A DNA stretch of 21,546 nt from Euprymna scolopes (lineage: Eukaryota; Mollusca; Cephalopoda; Sepiida; Sepiolidae), in the NCBI GenBank assembly GCA_024364805.1, contig CM044516.1:8667406-8688951 (forward strand), in the 5' to 3' direction. The notes below the pieces were generated by a model that saw nothing but the letters and a program-made list of their open reading frames with translations, made no database searches and had not been told where the DNA came from. The translations under genes were made by a program, and so were the position numbers. The number at the start of each line of letters is the position of its first letter. Within the stretch, counting starts at the first letter, position 1. Positions 1 through 8,152 of the stretch are shown here, piece by piece.

Positions 1-14
1 TATATATATATATA
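1..14. repeat. (TA)n microsatellite at window edge
   Basis: Seven TA units open the window, so the true left end lies outside it. Confidence 0.9.
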
Positions 15-554
15 AATTAGAAAATCAGTGGGCATAAAAATGAGGCATCAGTGTTATGTCTTTTAAATTCAATGTATTCTCTAACTAAGAGATTACTTAT
101 TTTTGAACGAGCATTCCATTATGCGTGTATAAACATCAGTTAATTGAAATAGGTTGTTCGTTTGATTTATTAATAATACAGGGGATATTTACAATGCAGC
201 AATCTAATGTACATTCTAGGTCGCGAAACACTCATACAATACAACTTCCATTCCGTTATGCAATGTTTGAGTTAATAAAGTAACTTTGCAATTAACCCTA
301 GAAGAAGACACTTAACCTCTTTCACATTCTAAGATTCCTAGCGAACGATGAGGGCACATGATATATGGCCGTTTTCTGGCTAACTTCCAAGTTTAAAGCG
401 TGTTGTTCAACTACCAACATTTAAGGTACTTTGAAAATCCTTAGTTTGTTCATTGTCCCTAAACATTTCTTTATCTTATTATCAGGCTAGCATTGAATAA
501 AACTATGCAACGTCTTTCAGGTACGAAAAGGCACAATGGATTGACGTTGGTAAA
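15..554. other. Unassigned AT-rich sequence
   Basis: No reading frame of note, no terminal repeats and no similarity to other parts of the window were seen here. Confidence 0.5.
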
Positions 555-730
555 TTGTGCAGTTTTCTTCAATTCATCATCGTTTTATTCGCCCTTACTC
601 TGCCTTACTTTCTACTTTATTATATGTCATTAATTTACATTACGTTCTTGTTGTCCTTCTTCACGCTACTGCTTCTATACTACTCTATTCATTTTTCGCT
701 TCTCCAGCATCCACTTTATTTGAACTTTGC
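555..730 (+). repeat. T/C-rich dispersed tract, copy 1
   Basis: The plus strand is strongly pyrimidine-rich (runs of TTC, TTA, CTT, with a TTTACATTACG stretch). It is the first of several similar tracts in the window, all with the pyrimidine strand on plus. The open frames through it are low-complexity Leu/Phe/Tyr-rich and are not credible as proteins. Confidence 0.45.
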
Positions 731-734
731 TGCA

Positions 735-925
735 AAACAGTTTACATATTGTCGGATTTTAACCGACTAAAAGGGGAGGGGGACGTTTCTGCAACTCACC
801 GGGTTAAACCTGAACTACACATAGAAGGAAAAACCAATGAAACACTTACCTTGCGTGGTGAATCCTTCACGGCTTTTCTCTGTTAACTGGAGTTGCAACG
901 AGTTGCTCGTTGCTTACAACAACAG
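735..925 (-). other. Hairpin-rich block, candidate structured RNA or short spliced repeat
   Basis: Three short inverted repeats lie close together: GTCGG/CCGAC (751-755 with 763-767), GTGAA/TTCAC (858-862 with 866-870, 3-base loop) and GCAACGAG/CTCGTTGC (895-902 with 906-913, 3-base loop). On the minus strand an excellent splice-donor-like CAAG|GTAAGTG (junction at 850/849) is followed 83 bases later by a pyrimidine-rich acceptor-like CCCCTTTTAG (AG at 768-767), and an AATAAA lies beyond it. Reading frames on either side of this possible mini-intron are short, so coding is unlikely. It may be a structured RNA, a spliced non-coding exon pair, or part of an unrecognised SINE. Confidence 0.3.
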
Positions 926-1724
926 ATCGTCCTTGTAAAAGTAACTACGAAACATATAACTGTACTAAACAAAAATACCAACCACACGTGTCGCCGATAG
1001 GGGTGTTTTTATAACCCACTAGTTTATTCTATGCAAATGATGTCACATCCAACCCACGTGAGTGGACAATAAACAAACACTAATATAATAAAATCAGTCG
1101 ACCAAGCACTTTCAAACCATTTGCTTGAACGGCTGCCACACATAATTCCATTGCTTCACCCCTCCACATCGAGTTCCGGTAAGTAAAAATTACCACATCT
1201 ATATATTTTTATTGACCGGAAGTTGAGATTAGCTGATTTGATTGCGTGTGAGTCATGTGATCAGGTTAGCTAAATCGAGGAGATCTGGTTGCGAATTGGA
1301 CGAGAGCGGACGGCTTCGCCGTTGTTTCCTCCCCTTCGCTGGGGGTGGGGAACGAACGCTGACGTGGTAGAAATAAGACCTAGAAGAAGAAAACACAGGT
1401 CAAATTCACTTTCCAACCTTCTGTGAACAAACTGGAAGGTGAATAAAAAAAAAACTATAGAACCAATTCCCTGTATTGGTGTGAAATAAATCTTCGTCTC
1501 CAAAAACAGGTATCAAGTCTCGCTCCCAGACGAGAATTTCCAGATGGACCAAGAAAATGGCAGAAGGGATGTTCAAATGACATGTCACACGCATATTCAC
1601 ACTTAACAGCATATGAACATATGTAATAGAAAGACCACTAGACGATCACACACACAACGACATTAACTCTGATAAGATAATCAAACACTCAATCTTTTTT
1701 TATAAATAGACAATACAACAGTTA
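926..1724. other. No gene; scattered promoter-like motifs
   Basis: The stretch is less AT-rich than its surroundings around 1120-1430. It holds an octamer ATGCAAAT next to TGATGTCA (about 1032-1047), CACGTG E-boxes near 986 and 1057, a donor-like CCG|GTAAGT (GT at 1179-1180) and an ETS-like CCGGAAGT (about 1216-1223). No exon with coding potential could be joined to these. They could be a decayed or distant regulatory region, or chance. Confidence 0.15.
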
Positions 1725-1990
1725 GTTATGAAATATATTTTGATGTTCTACCCATCACTCCCGTTTCTTCTTCATTTATGTTATTTATTTACGCCGTCCT
1801 TTTTATCCCCATTCGGTTATGCTGGCACGCTGCTGCTTCTACCGCTGCTATCTCCACAACAACAACTACTACTACCTTACCTTTTTATCCAAGCAATATT
1901 TACCTTATATTGTTAAGCACACATACTCTTTCTTTTCTTTTGCATTACATTTGCGTCATTTATTTATTTACGTCAATCGTGAATTTTTAC
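1725..1990 (+). repeat. T/C-rich dispersed tract, copy 2
   Basis: Pyrimidine-rich plus strand with two TTTATTTACG(T/C)C motifs (about 1785 and 1960) and an ACATTTGCGTCA motif between them. The same words recur in the tracts near 3.7, 4.2, 6.4 and 7.7 kb. The overlapping open frames are low-complexity and treated as non-coding. Confidence 0.5.
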
Positions 1991-2019
1991 TCGGGAATAG
2001 CAGTTGAGTGACTCCTTTC

Positions 2020-2277
2020 CGTCATAGTGATTGCTAATAGCTACAATTGGGCAGAATTTGATTAGTTAAGAGGGTTGCCCGACAAGTATTTGTTTACATT
2101 GGGCTTGAAAACGACCATTTATAGTCAGTTGGAGAGCACCCCACTGCGGTATTGTGCATCACATACAGGTAGTTTTACGAGAGAAACTTTGCTGATGGAA
2201 TTTTCGTTTAGTTTAAGGCAGAGATAGAGAGTAAGGGAAATTTTTGATAGTGCTTGTAGCTAAATGAGTGTAATATC
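2020..2277 (-). mobile_element. Non-LTR retrotransposon (LINE) 3'-end relic
   Basis: This stretch aligns by eye, in the same orientation, with 18996-19252. Shared words include TTGTTTAC, TTGGNCTTGAA, ACGACCAT and CAGTTGGA in the same order and at similar spacing. The 19 kb copy encodes on its minus strand the C-terminal tail of a LINE reverse transcriptase (RT) with the FxRTAHLxNxLPxxCFP signature. In this copy the tail is badly decayed: a CSPTDYKW-like trace remains and the frame is broken several times. It is an older or faster-decayed copy of the same family, truncated at the 5' side as LINE insertions usually are. Confidence 0.6.
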
Positions 2278-2430
2278 TGAATGTTTTACAGAGCAGAACC
2301 ATTGAATAGACATCATGTATCCTTTTTATTTTACGTTCTTACTACTAATATTTTGTCTCTTACATTTCCCTTATAACTTCTTGACTCTTTCATTTTTAAA
2401 GTCAAACAGACTTTATTAAACCATTAGCCC
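2278..2430. other. Unassigned AT-rich spacer
   Basis: T-rich sequence with no recognised feature, lying between the LINE relic and the heat-shock-like promoter module. Confidence 0.4.
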
Positions 2431-2575
2431 TTCTAGAGATTTCTTTAGAACAGAAAAAAAGTATTCTTTTTTGTTAGCTTCCAGCAATCCTTAATTAAAA
2501 GTGTTCTTTTTAGTGATTTCTAGAACCTTCTACCGCGATAACTATAAATAGTTCTGGAATCCGTCGGTAGTTAGT
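2431..2575 (+). promoter_or_regulatory. Heat-shock-element plus TATA promoter-like module
   Basis: A perfect three-unit heat shock element, TTCTAGAACCTTC (2518-2530, alternating TTC/GAA/TTC spaced by two bases), lies 12 bases upstream of a strong TATAAATA box (2543-2550). A further TTCTGGAA pair (2553-2559) follows the TATA box. A weaker upstream cluster, TTCTAGAGATTTCTTTAGAA, sits at 2431-2450. The order distal HSE, proximal HSE, TATA is that of animal hsp70-type promoters bound by HSF1. A start about 30 bases past the TATA box would fall near 2574. No recognised heat-shock gene follows, so this may drive a transposon, a non-coding RNA or an unseen gene. Confidence 0.4.
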
Positions 2576-2608
2576 TATGATCACGAACTGAACTGAGATG
2601 CAAGGAAA

Positions 2609-2767
2609 ATGGAAAAAAAACAGGTCCTAAAAGAGAAATCTAAACAACGAGCTTACGAAAACTATCCTCAGCAACAAAACGGACAATTCATGGTAAATAT
2701 AGATTTTCTGAATCTTAGTTTGACCACAGACAATATATATTTAAATGTTATTAAATATAAATATTAG
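2609..2767 (+). CDS. Hypothetical 52-codon frame or first exon downstream of the HSE/TATA module
   Basis: The frame starts MEKKQVLKEKSKQRAYENYP and is unusually rich in Lys, Gln and Glu for about 27 residues, unlike the Leu/Phe/Ile-rich chance frames elsewhere in the window. A donor-like ATG|GTAAAT occurs at codon 28 (GT at 2693-2694), after which the composition turns ordinary and the frame closes at TAG. It begins about 35 bases after the transcription start implied by the TATA box at 2543. An upstream ATG at 2598 opens a frame of only 10 codons. I recognise no family. It could be the first exon of a split gene or a chance frame; the sequence cannot decide. Confidence 0.2.
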   Translation: MEKKQVLKEKSKQRAYENYPQQQNGQFMVNIDFLNLSLTTDNIYLNVIKYKY

Positions 2768-3036
2768 ACACAAAACATAAAACTAGAAACTAAATCTGAA
2801 TTATTTCCCTTTGACCGTTTTGTTACAATAAATGGCTGATTATATATTTCTTTTCCCAATTAAATAATTTTTTTCTCTTCTTTTTTGCTTTTAAAAATAT
2901 ATTTGCCACTGTTATTTTCCCCATTCACAAAAGGACAATGACGTAACTCTTCCTTTTCTGTTTAATTTTAACTAGCAGTTTAGCCTGGCTTTGCTTGGGC
3001 CCTATGCACTCTTCATAACTTTAAGTGTATATATAG
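2768..3036. other. Unassigned AT-rich spacer
   Basis: T-rich sequence without recognised genes. Near 3000-3030 it grades into what may be a partial unit of the tandem repeat that follows. Confidence 0.4.
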
Positions 3037-3605
3037 GAAGGAGTTTGGTAGAGCCTGCAAAGGTCAACTTTCTTAACTTTGACCTCTTGGCAGTCAAATT
3101 ATCGCCTAAAAACTGATTAAAAAGCTTGCTGCATGTTTGAATACATTTATGAAAATTTCAAATCTTAAGACCCAAAATTGGCTGAATAATTTGCTAGAAT
3201 CCGCAAAGGTAAATTTTTTGTAATTTTTACCGTTTGCCAGCCAAATTTTCAGCTAAAGACGGATTAGAAAGCTTGCCCTATGTCTGAATACACTTATGTA
3301 AAATTTTAAATGTTTAGACCAAAAATTGCTGAGTAATTTGGTAAAGACCGCAGAGGTCACATTTTTATAAACTTTGACCCCAATTTTGACCCCCAAACAT
3401 TTATTGTTTTGGACTCAAATCAAATAAAAATATCGACCCATTTCAAGTGTTTAGACCAAACATTGGCGGAGGAGTTTTTTAGAGTTTTCAAATATGAAAT
3501 CAATAAAACTTTGATCCCTTTGAAAGCCAAATTTCTGGATGGAAACTGATTAACATGATTTTCACAAAGCTGACTGCTCCTTATGTTAAAGCCCGCGTTT
3601 GTTGA
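3037..3605 (+). repeat. Tandem repeat, about four diverged units of ~147 bp
   Basis: Units begin at 3037, 3184, 3331 and 3469, giving spacings of 147, 147 and 138 bp. Each opens with a GA(A/G)NAATTTG/GGAGTTT-like phrase, continues with CGCAAAGGTCA and ACTTTGACC, then AGCCAAATTT and CTGATTA, and ends with TTTAGACCAAAAATTGGC. Units 1 and 2 are close relatives; 3 and 4 carry more changes. There is no coding signal in step with the unit. It is a diverged minisatellite of nucleosome-sized period, or a tandem relic of a dispersed repeat. Confidence 0.8.
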
Positions 3606-4235
3606 TTGAAAATTGATAGAGTAAATTAATAGAGAAATGTACACACACGCAGACAATTTCACTTTTGTAGATAAACAGATTTACGTAATTTATTTATCGA
3701 CATCTACTCAATCTTTTTTACGCTGTTGCTGCTCATACAGTTTGTATAATCTTCCTCACATCACTTTGCGTCTCATTCATCTCTCAGAGAGCGAAACAAA
3801 CTTGCTGTTTCTCATTGTTTCATCTTTCTTCTTTATTTACTTCATTTAGTTATTTTCGCCGCGCACCTCTCTTTGCCTGCGGTGCTACTGCAACCATTAC
3901 GACTATTCCATCCATTCTTATTCTCCCATCATTCATTAGTCCATTCTGACAAACTTATGTTTGTTGCTGCTGCTCTGCTTTTCCTTTTCTTCTGTCCTTA
4001 AAACATTAATATTATCGCTTTACGTCCCTTCTTTTACAAAGCTAATTCTACTAATATTAATACTACTACAACTATTACTACTAGTAGCACTTCTTCTGTT
4101 CCTATATCCAACCACTCGTTCACTCTTTACTTTCAAATATGTTGTTCTTTTAATTTTTGTTCTTTGTTTACGTCAGTTATTTAATTATATCATCTCTTTA
4201 ATACCCTTGTTCACGCTGTTTCTATCCATGCATAC
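3606..4235 (+). repeat. T/C-rich dispersed tracts, copies 3 and 4
   Basis: Long pyrimidine-rich plus strand containing ATTTACGTAATTTATTTATCG (about 3681) and TTTGTTTACGTCAG (about 4165), plus runs of CTACTA/TACTAC (4045-4090). The open frames here are hydrophobic low-complexity translations and are not credible genes. Confidence 0.45.
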
Positions 4236-4442
4236 AACCTTACCTTTGCTGTGTAATGGAGTAAGGAGTATGTTGTATAATGGGGTACCAACGCCATATG
4301 AGATATGTACTCGTAACGAAGGGTTCATCCTGATGGGTATACGTGCCACTATATGTCTATGGTCGTTCTTCACTATCTGAACCCTAAGTTATGTTGTTGC
4401 TGTCTTGTTACAATGCTTTGATCGTCTAATTGTTCATATGCC
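4236..4442. other. Unassigned sequence
   Basis: A more balanced-composition stretch (about 4255-4385) that lacks TIRs, SINE boxes or a recognisable protein. No relation to other parts of the window was found. Confidence 0.35.
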
Positions 4443-4458
4443 TGTGTGTATGTGTGTG

Positions 4459-4520
<62 letters not shown>
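4443..4520. repeat. (TG)n microsatellite
   Basis: About 38 TG units, slightly interrupted at the left end (TGTA, TGCA) and pure from about 4461. It ends 20 bases before the Tc1-like element. Confidence 0.97.
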
Positions 4521-4521
<1 letters not shown>

Positions 4522-4540
4522 TACATGTATTTTGGACAGA

Positions 4541-6042
4541 CACAGCTGATGAACAATTTAAGACCACTTAAAAATCTTTTAAAAAAGACAAACTTTTTTT
4601 AAGGATAAATTTTAAACTTTTCCGACTTAAGGTTACCAATACTACAATCTAAAAGGGTATGGAAACAACAAAAAAAACTACATTCCGAAGATTATTTTTC
4701 GAATACGTGATGAAAATTATAAGACCAGAGACAAAAATTCGATAAAATTGTACAAAAAGTGTATGAAAAGTGCATGAAAACATCAACAATCAAACTTAAT
4801 AATGAGTTCTACCCCCACTGCTTTTGATGAATTCAAAAATTCTTTGTGGGAATGCTAGAAATAAGGGTTTTCATAAAGGTGCGGGGGTTCCTGCTCCAGT
4901 TTCTAAATATGGCTTAACGTTCATTTTTTGTTGAATATTGTTTGCCATTTCGATAAACCTCTCTTGTCATCCATCCCCAAACATTTTCAATTGGGTTCAA
5001 GTCCGGTGAGCATGCAGGATGTCCCAAGAAATTGACTCAATTTTCTTATAGAAAGCTCAAGGTCCGTCTTACAGTGTGGATTGCAGCATCATCCTCTTGA
5101 AATAATCATCCATCCCCCCCACAAACGATGACCCTCCATCATCAAAGATGTTTTTTGTAGCATGCTAACATAACCAGCTGCTGTCTGACGACCCTGAACT
5201 ATCGTCCCTCTGTAAGAAAAGGACCCCATACCATTACGGACACTCCACCATTATGACGTGTAGAAAAATTTCAAGGAGCATGTTTTTATCATGCGAATGT
5301 CGCTAGAAGCCATCAGGACTACCTAAAATGAATTTTTTTATCATCGGAAAACATGACTGTCTTCCACTTCTCAACGTCCTAAATCCTAAGCGGGTCGTTT
5401 TGTGACGTGGAAGCAATCGAGGAATTTGATTACGCTTTTTATTTACCATGCCTTTTTGTTGTAAGTGTCGTCTGATGGTTAGTGGATGGCATCAGCATCT
5501 GTAACCGCCTTAATTTTACAAGAAGAAAATCCTGTCATTCATAACAACCCGTCTGATTCTCTTACTAAATGCAAGAGAAATTTGGGGGTATACCAAATGA
5601 TTTTGTTTTTACATAATTCTCAGTGTTCTTTAGAAAGTTGTAAATAACAGTTTTACTGCGATTTACCTTAGATGCTATCGCTCTCTGTAGCAAACGTTGC
5701 TTATCGAATCCTAGAATTCTAGATCGCTTAACTTCGGTTAGTTTTCTTGCTTTGGGCATGGTAACACCTTTACACAGTGATTGCTAATCTATAACTGAAC
5801 ATAAAACATTTGAATTACCATAAATCTAACAATTTATACCTGGTTTTATAATTTTGATCAGATGGAAAAATCCTAATTTAATAAAAATGCAATTTTTTAA
5901 ATAACAGTTTTGGAATGTACCTTTTCGTTAACATTTTAGATTGTAGTATAAATAACCTTAAGTCGGAAGAGTTTAAAATCTATCCTAAAAAAGGTTTCTT
6001 TTTAAAGATTTTTAAATGATCTTAAATTTTTGATTAGCAGTG
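4541..6042 (-). mobile_element. Tc1-like DNA transposon, end to end, inactive
   Basis: The two ends are inverted copies over about 110 bp (4541-4655 and 5927-6042). Shared words in order are CACNGCTNAT, AATTTAAGA, ACTTAAAAATCTTT or near, TTTTAAACTNTTCCGACTTAAGGTTA and TACTACAATCTAAAA. The outermost bases are CACAG on the left and CACTG on the right. The right flank has the TA target dinucleotide (6043-6044); the left has GA, consistent with one change. Total length is 1502 bp, as expected for a Tc1 family member with long TIRs. A decayed transposase gene occupies the minus strand inside. The well-kept TIRs next to a broken gene suggest moderate age. Confidence 0.92.
4796..5759 (-). pseudogene. 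Tc1-like transposase, broken
   Basis: The DDE transposase cuts and inserts the element at TA sites. The start at 5759 is supported by the family opening MPKARKLTEVKRSRIL, followed by a helix-turn-helix region (QRAIASKVNRSKTVIYNFLKN) that binds the TIRs. The C-terminal half shows SVMVWGPF and [15 protein letters not shown], where the Glu of NPIEN (codon at 4986-4988) is the third catalytic residue of the DD34E triad. The gene closes with IFEFIKSSGGRTHY and a stop at 4796-4798. The span is 964 bp, not a multiple of three, so at least one frameshift is present. In-frame stops also occur in the middle. A working protein of about 320-340 residues would be normal for the family; this one cannot make it. 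Confidence 0.9.
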
Positions 6043-6044
6043 TA

Positions 6045-6437
6045 CCTTAGTTTCATGCGTTGTTAATCTTGTCCACCTGGAATTTATATTGTTCTTGGAG
6101 AGATGCTGAAACCTATTTGAACGAATATTCATTCACTTCCAAGAACACTGATTATATTTAGAGTTTTTATTCACTTTCCAAGTGCCGATGGCTGAGGAAT
6201 GGTATGTGAATATCTTTGCTTGATTGATTAATTCAAGGTCTTCATTATAAGACACGTCAGCTTCCTTCTCGGTGAAGGGGGGACGACCTGTGAAACCATC
6301 CGCTTAACGTCCAAATTTCATCTATTCTTCTACGCGTATCACTCATTCGGCCTTTACTTCGAAGCGTATGTAGATTGCTTTTACTCTAATTTTCTATTTC
6401 TTTTTTTTTTTTTTTACATTTGCGTCGTCTTATTATA
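6045..6437. other. Spacer between the two DNA transposons
   Basis: No gene. A weak inverted pair (TGTTCTTGGA near 6089 and TCCAAGAACA near 6138) is visible. The right part (6350-6430) is another T/C-rich tract with an ACATTTGCGTCGTC motif, into which the next element inserted. Confidence 0.4.
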
Positions 6438-7590
6438 AGGTTGACCAAGAAAGTTTTTGCAATTTCTAAATTTTAAATTCAGAGCAAACAAAAATGTATT
6501 TATCCCAAAAGCACCACCAGAATCAACACACGTCTGTCAACGCAATGTATTTATGCCATTAACGTAAAAGTCTTACGTTCTGTTGACAATGGAATTTCTG
6601 AAGATCTTAGATTTTTGTAGCATTTCTTACGCAGAAAGTTGTCGAAATGCTTGAAAATGTGATAGTCGGTGGGTGAGAGGTCTGGAGAGTATGGCAGATG
6701 AGGCAGAATTTCCTAGCCCAATTCGTTCAACTTCTTCAGATTTGATTTAGCTACATGAGGTCCAGCATTGTCATGGGGGAGAATTGGGCCTTTTCTGTTG
6801 ATTAATGCTGAGTGCTGTTGTCAAAGGTTCTGATGCATTTCATCCATTTGTTGACAATACTTGTTCGCCGTAATGGTTTCGCGTGCATTAAAAAATTGTG
6901 ATGAGTGAGACCGATCGCAGACAAGGAAACAGTCAGTATGACCTTAATGTGGTGCCACTCTTACGTCGGAAACTGTCGTGAAACTTCGCCGGCGTATACT
7001 CACTGAGCAGAGTGTCGCCGATTGTCGTAAAGAACCAACTTTTCATCGCAACTCACAACCCAGTCGAGAAATGAGTTGTTTTTCCTGCGTAAAAGAAGGA
7101 AAGATGACACTTAAAAAATATCATTGAAAATACGTTACATCTACTTCAGAAGCAAATTCTCGAACATTCGTTCGTGGATTGACTTTAACTAAGACTCTTA
7201 ATTAATCGTTGTCAATATCCAATGGCTAAATACTGCGATCATTTTCTTCAAGACTCTCATCGCCACCAGAAAATTTCTTAAAACATCATCGTGGTGTGCG
7301 CTCAGAAGTGGTTCCTAGACCAAACACATCGTTGATATCGCGAGCTTTTCCAGCGGCTTTTCGGCCTAGCTGGTATTGAATTAAGAAAATTCTCCGAATT
7401 TTTCCCCCTCTTGTATTCAACGTTCTGAAAAGAAAGCGTAATTGTTTTAAAACGATTGTAATTTAAACGATTAGATAGAACGAACATGGCTCTTTCAAAT
7501 GATGTATAAGTAAAGGTATTATGAGGACAATTTATTTGAAAATACAGTTGAAATTAAAATTTAAAAAATTCGCAATAGTTTTTCTAATCT
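6438..7590 (-). mobile_element. Mariner element, cecropia/Hsmar1-like, inactive
   Basis: The ends are imperfect inverted repeats of about 45 bp. The left reads AGGTTGACCAAGAAAGTTTT and the inverse of the right reads AGATTAGAAAAACTATTGCG; both continue into AAATTTTAA-rich inner parts. A TA target copy precedes the left end (6436-6437); the right flank is TT, probably mutated. The length of 1153 bp is a little short of the usual ~1.3 kb, implying internal deletions. The minus strand carries a decayed mariner transposase. It sits within a T/C-rich tract. Confidence 0.88.
6485..7490 (-). pseudogene. Mariner transposase (DD34D), broken
   Basis: On the minus strand the segments appear in family order: LGRKAAGKARDINDVFGLGT (DNA-binding region), FKKFSGGDESLEEND, NNSFLDWVVSCDEK (first catalytic Asp, codon at 7045-7047), ETITANKYCQQMDEM, NRKGPILPHDNAGPHVA (second Asp, 6770-6772), and YSPDLSPTDYHIFKH (third Asp, 6665-6667). 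The second and third Asp codons are 105 bp apart, that is 34 residues between them, the mariner DD34D spacing. The wording strongly resembles the mariner part of human SETMAR (Hsmar1), pointing to the cecropia subfamily. Several in-frame stops and frameshifts break it, and it is shorter than the usual ~345 residues. Confidence 0.9.
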
Positions 7591-7800
7591 TTTTCTTTCA
7601 TTTTTTTCTTTTAATACATCGCCTATTACTATCCTCCCTTCACTCTCCGACTCATTAATCCTTCATCGTCAGACATAATCTATTGTAGCTCTGTTCTGTT
7701 TCCTGTTCTTATTTATTTGCGTTTTTTATTTGTTTACGCCATCTTATTCCTCTCTCTTTTTACGTTGATACCAATAATATTGTAGAACACTAAAAAAATT
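7591..7800 (+). repeat. T/C-rich dispersed tract, copy 6
   Basis: Pyrimidine-rich plus strand directly right of the mariner element, with TATTTGCG (about 7715) and TTTGTTTACGCCATCTTATT (about 7730). Together with 6350-6430 it may be one original tract split by the mariner insertion. Confidence 0.4.
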
Positions 7801-7902
7801 ACAGAACATCTTTATATCCATAATGGCATACAAAATCCGTTTCTTGTATTTTTCTTTTGTTTTTCTTTTGTTGAATTAGGTAATGTCGTTTACAAAGTTG
7901 CA

Positions 7903-8095
7903 ACTTTCGAGAATTTTGCAGGAAATCCTAGTGATGTGCGTGATGAACGTGGTGAGGATATTTCACTGAGAAAGAACAGTTTTAAAGAAAAAATGGAACC
8001 TGGCATCTTGGCAGATTACCGCTGGAATATTAAAAAGGGGAGGTGATATTCAATCCAATAGGTCCAAGAGGACACATATTTTACAAACTGACATT
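7903..8095 (+). pseudogene. Fragment of an unclassified, repeat-like invertebrate protein family
   Basis: From 7903 the plus strand reads TFENFAGNPSDVRDERGEDI, then a segment with MEPGILADYRWNIKKGR, then a stop at 8044-8046. A related DIQSNRSKR phrase continues in another frame, so the copy is broken. From memory this matches the C-terminal end of a large family of uncharacterised invertebrate proteins whose hallmark is (A/V)SDE(H/R)GERFHQDI followed by LADYCW(T/N)L and a basic KRKSKR-like tail. Copies in the hundreds in some genomes suggest that it travels with a transposon, but I cannot name one. Only the last ~60 residues remain, and no neighbouring part of the family's longer protein was found. 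Confidence 0.4.
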
Positions 8096-8152
8096 TTTTT
8101 TATATTATTTAATTAATGTGAATATTCATTGAGATGAGTATTATTTATTAAT

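Noticed and set aside
735-850. Trans-splicing spliced-leader RNA gene
   Set aside because: A donor and hairpins are present, but no Sm-binding site (AATTTTTGG-like) lies downstream and the locus is not tandemly repeated here.
3961-4380. 139-codon plus-strand frame, the longest in the window
   Set aside because: It is a hydrophobic, Leu-rich translation of a T/C-rich tract. Similar frames arise in every such tract here, and no motif or homology is seen.
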